A DNA stretch of 64,000 bases from Gynuella sunshinyii YC6258 (GTDB lineage: Bacteria; Pseudomonadota; Gammaproteobacteria; Pseudomonadales; Natronospirillaceae), in NCBI RefSeq assembly GCF_000940805.1, contig NZ_CP007142.1, positions 1 to 64,000 on the forward strand. Direction: 5' to 3'. The translations under genes were made by a program, and so were the position numbers. The notes under the pieces are model-generated. The model searched no databases. It had not been told where the DNA came from and saw only the letters and a program-made list of their open reading frames with translations. Below, one piece after another: positions 54,455-62,650 of this stretch (the first letter of the stretch is position 1; each line of letters begins with the position of its first letter).

Positions 54455-56893
54455 TCAGGAACCTTTACGTCGGCAGGCGATCAGTGGCAGCAGTAACACT
54501 AACGAACTGAGTGGCCAAAAAGAACCGGCCGATAAGCTGACAGACTGGTTCGTACCGCTGTCTGTCTGCGTAGCGCTCTGATTATCGGCCACGTCAGTGG
54601 AGCCCGGACTGGTATGATCAGTACTGGTTTCAGATGGGTCATTGGTTACGCTGTCACTGGTTCCATCGGCAACATCACTCGAAGATTTTTCCTCACCACT
54701 CGTATTGTTGGTGTCATCAGCAGCAGTTCCACCGTCGGTGGACGCACCATTATTGAAACCAGGAACAACAGCCTGTGCACCATTGGAGTTGGTAACCGTG
54801 CCGTTCTGTTCGGTCATTTTAATCCAGTAGTAGTAAGTCCCGCCCCGTTCAACAGTAGTATCTGTGTAGGCTCTGGTGCCGGCAGATACGATGGCGATCC
54901 GGGTTCTGCCGGATGGATTCGAATCGGTATCACGATACACCTCAAGGCCGCGGATATTGGCGTTATAGATGTTCCAGTTCAAACTGACCGCACCGTTATT
55001 GACACTGCTGAACAGTTCCACCGATGCCGGTAAATCTGCCTGAGCCGATACCGGGTTTAATGCCAGCATGGGTGGTTGTGCCATATCATAACCGAGGAAA
55101 AACCCAGGATGCGGAGGTTGGTTATAACCCACGTTCTGCCAGGCCACTGCGGCACGATACTGAGGATCATGCATGAGTGTCCGCAGCCGATAAGACGACT
55201 CATGAGTACTGGTAAACAATAACAAAGCATCGCCACTGTTGGCCCGCCAGATGACCTCTTCACGCCAATCCCCAAGAATGTCCGCAGAGAGTGCCGGTGT
55301 GGCCTTGGTGGAATTGTTGGACGACACCGACCAGTTTCCGGCAGCCAGCAGCGTCGACATGGACGAGTTGTAGTAATCCCATTTGCTGATCGTGGTGCCA
55401 TCCAGTAGCTCCCGCCCCAGGTCACCATCCCAATAGACCGCAAAGTTCATGGCGGAAGGACGTGAGCTGGAAATCAGATTGCCACTGGAAGAGCGCAGGC
55501 CGCCACGACTGGCCCAGGCTTCATAACCGGGATAACGGGGGTCGATATCGATAGCGACGCCACGACCAACATCGGAACCTTCGCCTGAAACTCCCCAGAT
55601 GATTTCACCGGTAGCGGCGTTATGCATTTCTGAGCCGTGATTACCATATTTCGAAGGCGTTTCATGCACCATGTAAACTTCCAGCCCTGGATAATCCGGC
55701 CGCAAGTCAGAAACATGCAGCGCATCACCATGTCCCAGTCCGGTGGAATACATCAAACTGCCGTTATCATTCAGCGTCGCAGCGCCATAAATAATTTCCT
55801 GACGACCATCATTATCGACATCTGCCACACTGAGACTGTGAGCGCCTTGTCCAGCCAGCGCTCCCATGCCTTGGTTTGAATCGGCCACCCAGCGCTGCCG
55901 CAGCTGACCATTGCGCCAATCCCATGCCGTCACTACGGCACGGGTGTAATAGCCTCTTGCCATGATCAAACTGGGCTTTTCACCATCCAGCCAGGCCAGG
56001 CCGGCGAGGAAACGGTCCACCCGGTTACCGTAACTGTCACCCCACGAGGAAACGCTGCCTCGCGCCGGTACATAATCGGTTTTGGCAAGCATCTGCCCGG
56101 TGGCTCCGTTAAAAATGGTGAGATACTCAGGACCGCTGAGCACATAACCATTGGAGTTCCGATAATCGGCATCACGATTACCAATCACAGCCCCGGTGCC
56201 ATCAACACTGCCATCGCTGGTGCGCATGGCCACTTCGGCTTTGCCGTCACTATCCAGATCATAGGCAATAAACTGGGTATAGTGTGCTCCAGCGCGAATG
56301 TTACGACCAAGGTCAATCCGCCACAGCCGGGTACCATCCAGCTCATAGGCATCAATATATACGTTACCGGTATAGCCTTTCTGGGAGTTATCTTTGCTGT
56401 TGGAAGGGTCCCATTTGAGAATAATCTCGTATTGACCATCGCCATCGAGATCTGCCACCGATGCATCATTAGGCGTATACGTGTAGTAGCTGCCATCAGG
56501 AGTGGTACCGCCGCCAGGACGCTGCAAAGGAATGCGAAGGGCAATATCATTCCACGGCGTGACGGCCGATGATGAAGATTGCTCTACACCGTTGATCACC
56601 GCTGCTACTGTGTAGCGATTCCAGACGTTACCATCATAATCAACATAGTTGGTTTTACTCGTTACTGGCGAGCTGTTGATCCGGACCCCGTCACGATAAA
56701 TGTTAAAACCGGTGTTGTCGGTTTCGTTACCAAGCCACCGCCAGCTTAAAAAGACAGAATTGTTCTGTGCAACTGCTACCACACCACGGTCCAGTTTTTC
56801 CACATCATATGCCGCCAGCACATGCGACCCAATCGCCAATACACCGACGCAGGTAACGGCACGAATAAAATTGTTAATATTTATATGAAGCAT
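54455..56893 (-). CDS. Rhamnogalacturonan lyase, PL11 family, with C-terminal sorting signal
   Basis: 812 residues, signal peptide to ~28 (HVLAAYD). The PL11 eight-blade propeller has repeated calcium loops DLDGDGQYE, DLDSDGKAE, DVDNDGRQE, and an N-terminal strand domain. After the propeller comes a fibronectin-type domain (LNWNIYNANIRGLEVYRDT), a Ser/Thr/Asp-rich linker, then SLSAGSFWPLSSLVLLLPLIACRRKGS: Gly/Ser, hydrophobic helix, Arg/Lys, the layout of GlyGly-CTERM-type signals cleaved by rhombosortase. It cleaves the rhamnogalacturonan I backbone of pectin. Confidence 0.92.
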   Translation of the reverse strand: MLHININNFIRAVTCVGVLAIGSHVLAAYDVEKLDRGVVAVAQNNSVFLSWRWLGNETDNTGFNIYRDGVRINSSPVTSKTNYVDYDGNVWNRYTVAAVINGVEQSSSSAVTPWNDIALRIPLQRPGGGTTPDGSYYTYTPNDASVADLDGDGQYEIILKWDPSNSKDNSQKGYTGNVYIDAYELDGTRLWRIDLGRNIRAGAHYTQFIAYDLDSDGKAEVAMRTSDGSVDGTGAVIGNRDADYRNSNGYVLSGPEYLTIFNGATGQMLAKTDYVPARGSVSSWGDSYGNRVDRFLAGLAWLDGEKPSLIMARGYYTRAVVTAWDWRNGQLRQRWVADSNQGMGALAGQGAHSLSVADVDNDGRQEIIYGAATLNDNGSLMYSTGLGHGDALHVSDLRPDYPGLEVYMVHETPSKYGNHGSEMHNAATGEIIWGVSGEGSDVGRGVAIDIDPRYPGYEAWASRGGLRSSSGNLISSSRPSAMNFAVYWDGDLGRELLDGTTISKWDYYNSSMSTLLAAGNWSVSSNNSTKATPALSADILGDWREEVIWRANSGDALLLFTSTHESSYRLRTLMHDPQYRAAVAWQNVGYNQPPHPGFFLGYDMAQPPMLALNPVSAQADLPASVELFSSVNNGAVSLNWNIYNANIRGLEVYRDTDSNPSGRTRIAIVSAGTRAYTDTTVERGGTYYYWIKMTEQNGTVTNSNGAQAVVPGFNNGASTDGGTAADDTNNTSGEEKSSSDVADGTSDSVTNDPSETSTDHTSPGSTDVADNQSATQTDSGTNQSVSLSAGSFWPLSSLVLLLPLIACRRKGS

Positions 56894-56910
56894 GATTAAA
56901 AATCCCTAAT

Positions 56911-56919
56911 GTTGTTATT
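56911..56919 (-). promoter_or_regulatory. AAN-triplet motif before the PL11 gene
   Basis: On the minus strand AATAACAAC lies 18-26 nt upstream of the start. It is the same kind of motif as in front of the GH43 and molybdopterin genes, though shorter. Confidence 0.35.
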
Positions 56920-57169
56920 GTACGAATACAACCAACGCTGAAACACAGAACCATATAGGACAACATGACAGAGGCGATTCAGCAGACCTGTCAGCAGGAA
57001 CCGGCAGAATACTATCAACCACAGTGGTATTCCCACCGGCAATATCCGGAACTGTGAAGGCTTTATAAGAGAAAGGTGCTGTTCGTCTTAAAACCGATAG
57101 AATGACAACCTGAAACACCTGTAACAGAGTGACGGTGACAATGGCAAACTCAGTTTTCTGGGGGATTGG

Positions 57170-57544
57170 TCACCATTGATATAAGAGGTAAACAGGGGCC
57201 ACAATGGTTATCAACGCCAACAATACAGCGCGCGAAGCAAGGCTGCGTTTCCCGGTTAATTTACCAGCCAGCAAAGCCATACCAAAAGCCCATATGCCCA
57301 AGATAATGGCAGACACAATCAGTGTCATGATAATACGTTGCTCATAAATCACAGGAGATATGGCCGGCAACATCTCAGCTTCACCAGAATGATCACGGGT
57401 AGACTTGAAGAAAAATTTCCACCTGGACATCCGGTCATACAATGGCGTGTCACCAAAGGAATAATGCCGCAGTCCATAATCTGCCAGCAAGTAACACAAC
57501 AACCCCGCCGCCGAACTGAAAAAACTGACGATAAGAGCGCGCAT
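57170..57544 (-). CDS. Small membrane protein of unknown function
   Basis: 124 residues from MRALIVSFFSS (aggattttt upstream); the longer upstream frame is unlikely. Helices at about 5-22, 62-85 and 102-122, with a soluble loop rich in charged residues. No family recognised. It lies between the PL11 gene and the phosphatase-like gene on the same strand. Confidence 0.6.
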   Translation of the reverse strand: MRALIVSFFSSAAGLLCYLLADYGLRHYSFGDTPLYDRMSRWKFFFKSTRDHSGEAEMLPAISPVIYEQRIIMTLIVSAIILGIWAFGMALLAGKLTGKRSLASRAVLLALITIVAPVYLLYQW

Positions 57545-57793
57545 ACTAAAAATCCTGAGACCAAAGAATGAGAAGGGCGGAGTATACAAGGGGCCTCTGA
57601 AGAATAGGAATAGTTTTGATGCCGGCGAGGAAGCACCACTCGCAACACCGCAGTTTACCAGTGTAAATGAGGATGTCAGACTGGAGCTGACAATGTCCGG
57701 CGCGAAAATAGGCCATTTTTCAGAGGTTCTCAAGAACCACAGACGGAGATCATGCCACCTCCACAAAGCTGTCGTCATGACGGTCATTCTGAA

Positions 57794-58249
57794 TTACTGG
57801 TTAAGGCCAATGTCTTCAGCACTCCAGGATAACAACTCTTTCCAAACCTCGTCGGGATGCCATTGCTCAAACATCGGTGACCGTGCAGCTCGCTCACTGC
57901 GATGCTCAACTTTGGTCAAATAATGAAACATAAATGCCGACACCCGATAATTCATGATGCAATGAACAAATACTTTTTCGTGCCGTATGAATTGTAAGAC
58001 CTGGCAAAACATCCGCAGCTGATCTTTTCGGGGTTGATCAAATGCCACCGGAATATGGATATAGTTCATTCCCAGAGAGGTAACCAAAGCGCCTTCATGG
58101 ACAAGTGCCTGAGGATGATCCGGCATGGCCAGATTGATGACATGGCGAAAACCCGCAGCGGCAATTGCCGTAAATTCATCGGCGGTGGGCTGACCACTGG
58201 TAGCAAATTCCGGCGTTAACTGAATGAAATTTTTAATTGAGTTCAGCAT
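57794..58249 (-). CDS. Dual-specificity phosphatase-like protein (DUF442-like)
   Basis: 151 residues. PEFATSGQPTADEFTAIAAAGFRHVINLAMPDHP at the start and active-site-like VHCIMNYRVSAFMF near 97. The Cys-to-Arg spacing is four residues (CIMNYR), one shorter than the classical CX5R, which is usual in this subfamily; activity is uncertain. Cytosolic. Confidence 0.8.
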   Translation of the reverse strand: MLNSIKNFIQLTPEFATSGQPTADEFTAIAAAGFRHVINLAMPDHPQALVHEGALVTSLGMNYIHIPVAFDQPRKDQLRMFCQVLQFIRHEKVFVHCIMNYRVSAFMFHYLTKVEHRSERAARSPMFEQWHPDEVWKELLSWSAEDIGLNQ

Positions 58250-58422
58250 AAAGTTCCTGTCGACGGAGCTGTTTTCCTTAATAAGGGAAATAGAAAAAAC
58301 AGAGTGAACAGGAGAAATCGTACAATGAATACGAGCAGATTTCTAAGCCGTATTTCTAGCCTAAAAAAGTCGCTTTTTTATATTGTCAGAAGAACTCATC
58401 GTCGGTAGGTTTTGCCGGTCAG

Positions 58423-58448
58423 GGAAAGTGGTTTTCCCTCCACTTTCC
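58423..58448 (-). terminator. Hairpin at the end of the purine operon
   Basis: ggaaagtgg-ttttccct-ccactttcc, a perfect 9-bp stem 13 nt beyond the puuD stop on the minus strand. Confidence 0.65.
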
Positions 58449-58460
58449 ACAGCAATAAAA

Positions 58461-59636
58461 TTATTCAGGCTGCCATTGCGCCAGTATTTTTCGTTCTTCT
58501 TCAGTCATATGGGTGCGGTTGTTAAAGGGCATATCCTTACTGACTGTTGCTCTGGCAACAATTCGATCCCAGTGTCGTTCAATGTCTTTTTGATCATTAA
58601 ACATCATACCCAGTGGAGCCACTGGAAACAGTTCATCCGTTGGCTTGCGGCTATGGCAGGCAGTACAACGATCATTAATGATCTGTTGCACATGACTGAA
58701 ACTGACATTTTCCGTACTAGTGGATGCCGTTGCCGGCTGATAGGACACCAGAAATGCAAGCACTGCAAATGCCAGAGCTGCGGTTACCAGAATCACCGGT
58801 TTACTGCGCCCCTGATGTTTTAAATTAAAATAGTGTCTGGTCCAGATGGTAATCACCACGATAGCCATCAAAACCAGCCAGTTGTATTCGTGCTGATACG
58901 TCATCGGATAGTGATTGCTGATCATCATAAAAATGAGCGGCAGAGTAAAATAATTGTTGTGTACTGACCGTTGTTTACCGATCAGGCCAGGTTGTGGATC
59001 AACCGCCTCACCGGCAGCCACCTGGGCAACCATTTTCTTTTGACCGGGGATAATCCTGAGCATGACATTGACGGCCATGACCATACCGATCATGGCTCCC
59101 ATCTGAATGTATGCCGCACGACCTGAAAAGAAGTGCGTAAACAACCATGCGTAGACCGTACCAATTACCAACAGTATCGACAAAAATACCAAACCATTTC
59201 GAACCAGCGGTGTATTGCACAAAACCTCGTATATGGCCCAGCCGCTAAAAATAAATAACAGCGACAATCCAACTGCCGCGCCAGCCGTTAGCTCCATCAC
59301 CTCAGGATCAACCATATAGGCACTGGCCTGGAGGTAATATAACCAGATCAACAACAATGAGCCGGTGATGAACGTGGTGTACGCCTCCCATTTAAACCAG
59401 TGCAGATTTTCCGGCATTTTCTCCGGACCGACTTTATATTTGGCGATTTCATAAAAACCACCGCCATGAATAGACCACAGGTCACCTTTGATACCCTTTT
59501 GCTTCTTCCATTCCGGTGGCTCTTCCAGACTGTTATCGAGCCAGACAAAATAAAACGAGGAACCGATCCAGGCAATACCGGCAATGACGTGAAACCAGCG
59601 TAAAAACAAAGCGATCCAATCAGAAAATTCAGCCAT
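58461..59636 (-). CDS. puuD: Urate hydroxylase PuuD with C-terminal cytochrome c domain
   Basis: 391 residues. Eight or so membrane helices (WFHVIAGIAWIGSSFYFVWLD at the start, SVHNNYFTLPLIFMMISNHYP) and a C-terminal heme c motif CTACH near 330. This membrane enzyme oxidises urate to 5-hydroxyisourate, passing electrons to the respiratory chain. Last gene of the operon, 14 nt after guaD. Confidence 0.93.
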   Translation of the reverse strand: MAEFSDWIALFLRWFHVIAGIAWIGSSFYFVWLDNSLEEPPEWKKQKGIKGDLWSIHGGGFYEIAKYKVGPEKMPENLHWFKWEAYTTFITGSLLLIWLYYLQASAYMVDPEVMELTAGAAVGLSLLFIFSGWAIYEVLCNTPLVRNGLVFLSILLVIGTVYAWLFTHFFSGRAAYIQMGAMIGMVMAVNVMLRIIPGQKKMVAQVAAGEAVDPQPGLIGKQRSVHNNYFTLPLIFMMISNHYPMTYQHEYNWLVLMAIVVITIWTRHYFNLKHQGRSKPVILVTAALAFAVLAFLVSYQPATASTSTENVSFSHVQQIINDRCTACHSRKPTDELFPVAPLGMMFNDQKDIERHWDRIVARATVSKDMPFNNRTHMTEEERKILAQWQPE

Positions 59637-59650
59637 AGTTTGTTGATATC

Positions 59651-60937
59651 CTATTTCTCAAACACCGGAATCCCGGCAACCCAGGTACTGTCGACACAAC
59701 GATCACCAGCCAGAAACGTTAACGCAAACCAGATATCCGCAGCATGGCCTTTGCCATTTTGCAGCCGGGTTCTCAGCAACTCGTTACTATCCAGATCAAA
59801 ACAGACAAAGTCAGCATAGGTATCAGGGTTCAGGTTACCAATCTGATGCTCCAGCCGATAACTGGATGCCGGCCCCTGGGTCATCAAATACAGACCACGT
59901 AATGCCTGCAATGAATAATGATTCAAGGCGCAGACTTTATAGCCATCGGCCTGAGTGGTTAGCATGCTGATGCTGGTACCACCGCCGATGTCAGATGCCA
60001 GCGCGGTACTCACGCGATAACTGATCGCCGCAGACATATCGTATAAACCTGACCCTAGAAATAGGTTGGAACTTGGACAGAACGCAATGACCGATCCGCT
60101 TTTTGCCAGAGTTTTCCATTCCCGTTTTTTCAGGTGAATACCATGGCCATACACCGCCCGTTCACGCACTAAACCAAAGCGTTCGTAGACACCCAGATAA
60201 TCTTTATCTTTTGGATAAAGGCTTTTTATCCAGGCGATCTCATCGGTATTTTCCGACACATGACTCTGGATAAACGTATCGGGAAATTCTGCCGCCAGCT
60301 GCCCGAGCAACGTCATCTGCTCTTCTGTACTGGTGGGTGCAAAACGGGGGGTAATGGCATACAGGTTACGTCCTTGCTTATGCCATTTTTCGATCAGGTC
60401 ACGGCTATCCTGATACGCAGACGAGGCATCATCCCGAAGATATTCAGGACAATTTCGATCCATACAGACTTTGCCCGCCACTATTTGCATATTGTGTTCA
60501 CTGGCAGCGTCAAATAGTGCATCAACAGACTGTGGATGAACCGTACAATAGGCCAGTGCAGTGGTCGTTCCATTTTGAAACAACTGTTGTAGATAAATAT
60601 CAGCTATTTTCCGTGCATATTCATAGCTGGCAAACTTCTGCTCGGTTGGAAAGGTAAAATTCTCCAGCCACTGCAACAACTGCTCACCAAACGACGCGAT
60701 AATTTCTGTCTGCGGAAAATGATTATGGGAATCAATGAGTCCAGGTACCAGCAGGCAATGACGTTTATCGATCACCTGAGCCTCGGGGAACTGCCGACTC
60801 AACACCTCTTCCGGACCAACAGCTTTGATTTTCTGCCCATCGATCACCAGTGCTCCTGCCGCAAAATACTCGAATTCCTGCTCAGGATTACCGGTGGATC
60901 TCGGGAAGTGTAATACACGTGCTTTAATCAGTTGCAA
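59651..60937 (-). CDS. guaD: Guanine deaminase
   Basis: 428 residues from a TTG at 60937, preceded by gaggt and 1 nt after the hiuH stop; the alternative ATG at 60967 would lie inside hiuH. Amidohydrolase with zinc ligands in DSHNHFPQ (near 72), QSHVSE and the ASDIGGGTSISM segment; also RFAPTSTEEQM. Hydrolyses guanine to xanthine and ammonia, feeding the xanthine dehydrogenase. Confidence 0.93.
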   Translation of the reverse strand: MQLIKARVLHFPRSTGNPEQEFEYFAAGALVIDGQKIKAVGPEEVLSRQFPEAQVIDKRHCLLVPGLIDSHNHFPQTEIIASFGEQLLQWLENFTFPTEQKFASYEYARKIADIYLQQLFQNGTTTALAYCTVHPQSVDALFDAASEHNMQIVAGKVCMDRNCPEYLRDDASSAYQDSRDLIEKWHKQGRNLYAITPRFAPTSTEEQMTLLGQLAAEFPDTFIQSHVSENTDEIAWIKSLYPKDKDYLGVYERFGLVRERAVYGHGIHLKKREWKTLAKSGSVIAFCPSSNLFLGSGLYDMSAAISYRVSTALASDIGGGTSISMLTTQADGYKVCALNHYSLQALRGLYLMTQGPASSYRLEHQIGNLNPDTYADFVCFDLDSNELLRTRLQNGKGHAADIWFALTFLAGDRCVDSTWVAGIPVFEK

Positions 60938-60938
60938 T

Positions 60939-61265
60939 TCAACTACCTCGATACGTACTGTAGCCATACGGACTGATCAATAACGGCACGTGATAGTGGC
61001 GTTCTTCATCAATGCAAAAGTGGATATCCACGTGAGGGAAGAAGCTCCGACCATACTTTGTGGTCAGGTAGTCTGCAATATCAAATCGCAGGCAGTAATC
61101 ACCTGGTGGCAAAGCATCCAGCTGCCAATCGGAAAACCGGCCATCTTCATTGGTAGCACCTTTGGCCAGTACAGTATTTTCAACTGACCGTAACAATGTT
61201 AATTCGACACCTGCTGCCGGTATGCCGGCAGTCGTGTCCAGAATATGAGTCGAAAGACTGCTCAC
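60939..61265 (-). CDS. hiuH: 5-hydroxyisourate hydrolase
   Basis: 108 residues from a GTG with gagg 5 nt upstream, giving MSSLSTHILDTTAGIPA; an ATG at 61289 overlaps uraD. Transthyretin-like fold with the C-terminal signature YRGS and HYHVPLLISPYGYSTYRGS. Converts HIU to OHCU, the step after PuuD. Confidence 0.94.
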   Translation of the reverse strand: MSSLSTHILDTTAGIPAAGVELTLLRSVENTVLAKGATNEDGRFSDWQLDALPPGDYCLRFDIADYLTTKYGRSFFPHVDIHFCIDEERHYHVPLLISPYGYSTYRGS

Positions 61266-61272
61266 TTGTACC

Positions 61273-61773
61273 TCATAATAATTTTTCAATTCTTAACAAA
61301 GTAATTTTCAGCTGCTCATCAGCTGCATTCTTCAATTCAACATCCCGGTTGTTATGAATCCGTTTCAACAGCAGATCCAGCATCTGCTCGGCGGTTTTAT
61401 TACTGGCAAACACGATAAATATAAACCCGAACTTATCCAGATACTTGCTATTGTAGGTCGCCAGTTGTTTCAAAACATGATCCGCGGCTCCATGGGTGGA
61501 GGACTGTTCGTTAGCGGCCAGTGACAGTGTATCGGCATATTTTTCTCTGAGTGACTGTACATCTCCAATCATGGGATGAGCGAGAAATGCTTCCATCCAG
61601 TCATCTTCGTTCATTTGCTGCCAGTAACTGACAGCCCGGTTTTTCATATCATCCGCATCCTGATAGGGCACACCTGCCACCATTTGAACAACCCAGCGCT
61701 GAGCGGCACAACACTGTGTGAATAGTTTGGTTAATGCTTCATTGCCAAGTGAATTAATCTCACTGATTGTCAT
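61273..61773 (-). CDS. uraD: OHCU decarboxylase
   Basis: 166 residues. Catalytic His in AHPMIGD near 67, and DKFGFIFIVFASNKTAEQML. Gives (S)-allantoin from OHCU. Overlaps xdhC by 14 nt at its 5' end. Confidence 0.94.
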   Translation of the reverse strand: MTISEINSLGNEALTKLFTQCCAAQRWVVQMVAGVPYQDADDMKNRAVSYWQQMNEDDWMEAFLAHPMIGDVQSLREKYADTLSLAANEQSSTHGAADHVLKQLATYNSKYLDKFGFIFIVFASNKTAEQMLDLLLKRIHNNRDVELKNAADEQLKITLLRIEKLL

Positions 61774-62650
61774 GACCTGTCATCCAGATTTTATCTTCCT
61801 TCCACTGCTTGGAATGGGTTGACTTGGCAGATCCGGAAACCGCAGTTTCGGATCTGGCGTATTCAGATTCCGTAGGAATCCCTCCATTCAACAGTTGCAG
61901 TAATTGAGCCACAATGGAGATCGCAACTTCATAAGGCTTCTTACCTGGAATCTGTTGCACGCCAACAGGGCAAATCATGCGATTAATGTTCTGTTGTGAA
62001 TAACCACGGTGCTCAAGTCGCTGACGAAAACGTCGTGCTTTGGTCTGCGAACCGATAACACCCAAATATTCAACGTTGTCCTGCTTCAGCGCCTGCTCAA
62101 CCAGTTGGTAATCCAACTGATGATTATGGGTCAGCACTAAAATCCAATGACGAGGGTTTGTGAGTATCAAGTCGTTCACCGGATCATCCGTCAGTACCAG
62201 TTCTGCCCGGGTAGTGGTGTTCTGGTACAGCTGATCAGCACGACCGTCCAGCCAGCGAATGGCAAGCGGCAACGGCTCCAGCAGTGGCATTAATGCCTGA
62301 GCCACATGACCGGCACCAAACACCGACAATACCGGCACATCAACGCGCAATGGTTCAAACAATACCCGCACTGCACCACCACAACACTGCCCCAGATCGG
62401 CGGCGAGATTGTACTCGACAATCTGCTGCCCGGATGTTTTTGCCAGCAGCATCTGCCGCGCCTGTTCGACCACCTGCCACTCCAGATGACCACCACCGAT
62501 GGTATCAAACGCTTCGCAATCGGTGATCACCATTTTGGTACCACCGTCCCGCGGACTGGAACCCACCACCTGCAGAATGGTCACCAATACTGCAGGCACA
62601 CCTTTACGCTCAGTTTCAGCCAAAGCGGTTATCCAGTTACCTTTATTCAT
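61760..62650 (-). CDS. xdhC: Xanthine dehydrogenase accessory protein XdhC
   Basis: 296 residues, XdhC/CoxI family: VGSSPRDGGTKMVI, a CCGG motif (AADLGQCCGGAVRVL), and Rossmann-like VFGAGHVAQALMPLL, then LTHNHQLDYQLVEQAL and YLGVIGSQTKARRFRQRL. It loads and sulfurates the molybdenum cofactor for XdhAB. Overlaps the xdhB 3' end by 8 nt. Confidence 0.95.
   Translation of the reverse strand: MNKGNWITALAETERKGVPAVLVTILQVVGSSPRDGGTKMVITDCEAFDTIGGGHLEWQVVEQARQMLLAKTSGQQIVEYNLAADLGQCCGGAVRVLFEPLRVDVPVLSVFGAGHVAQALMPLLEPLPLAIRWLDGRADQLYQNTTTRAELVLTDDPVNDLILTNPRHWILVLTHNHQLDYQLVEQALKQDNVEYLGVIGSQTKARRFRQRLEHRGYSQQNINRMICPVGVQQIPGKKPYEVAISIVAQLLQLLNGGIPTESEYARSETAVSGSAKSTHSKQWKEDKIWMTGHDNQ

Noticed and set aside
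60938-60967. guaD start at ATG 60967
   Set aside because: It lies inside hiuH; TTG 60937 has a gaggt site and sits at the hiuH stop.
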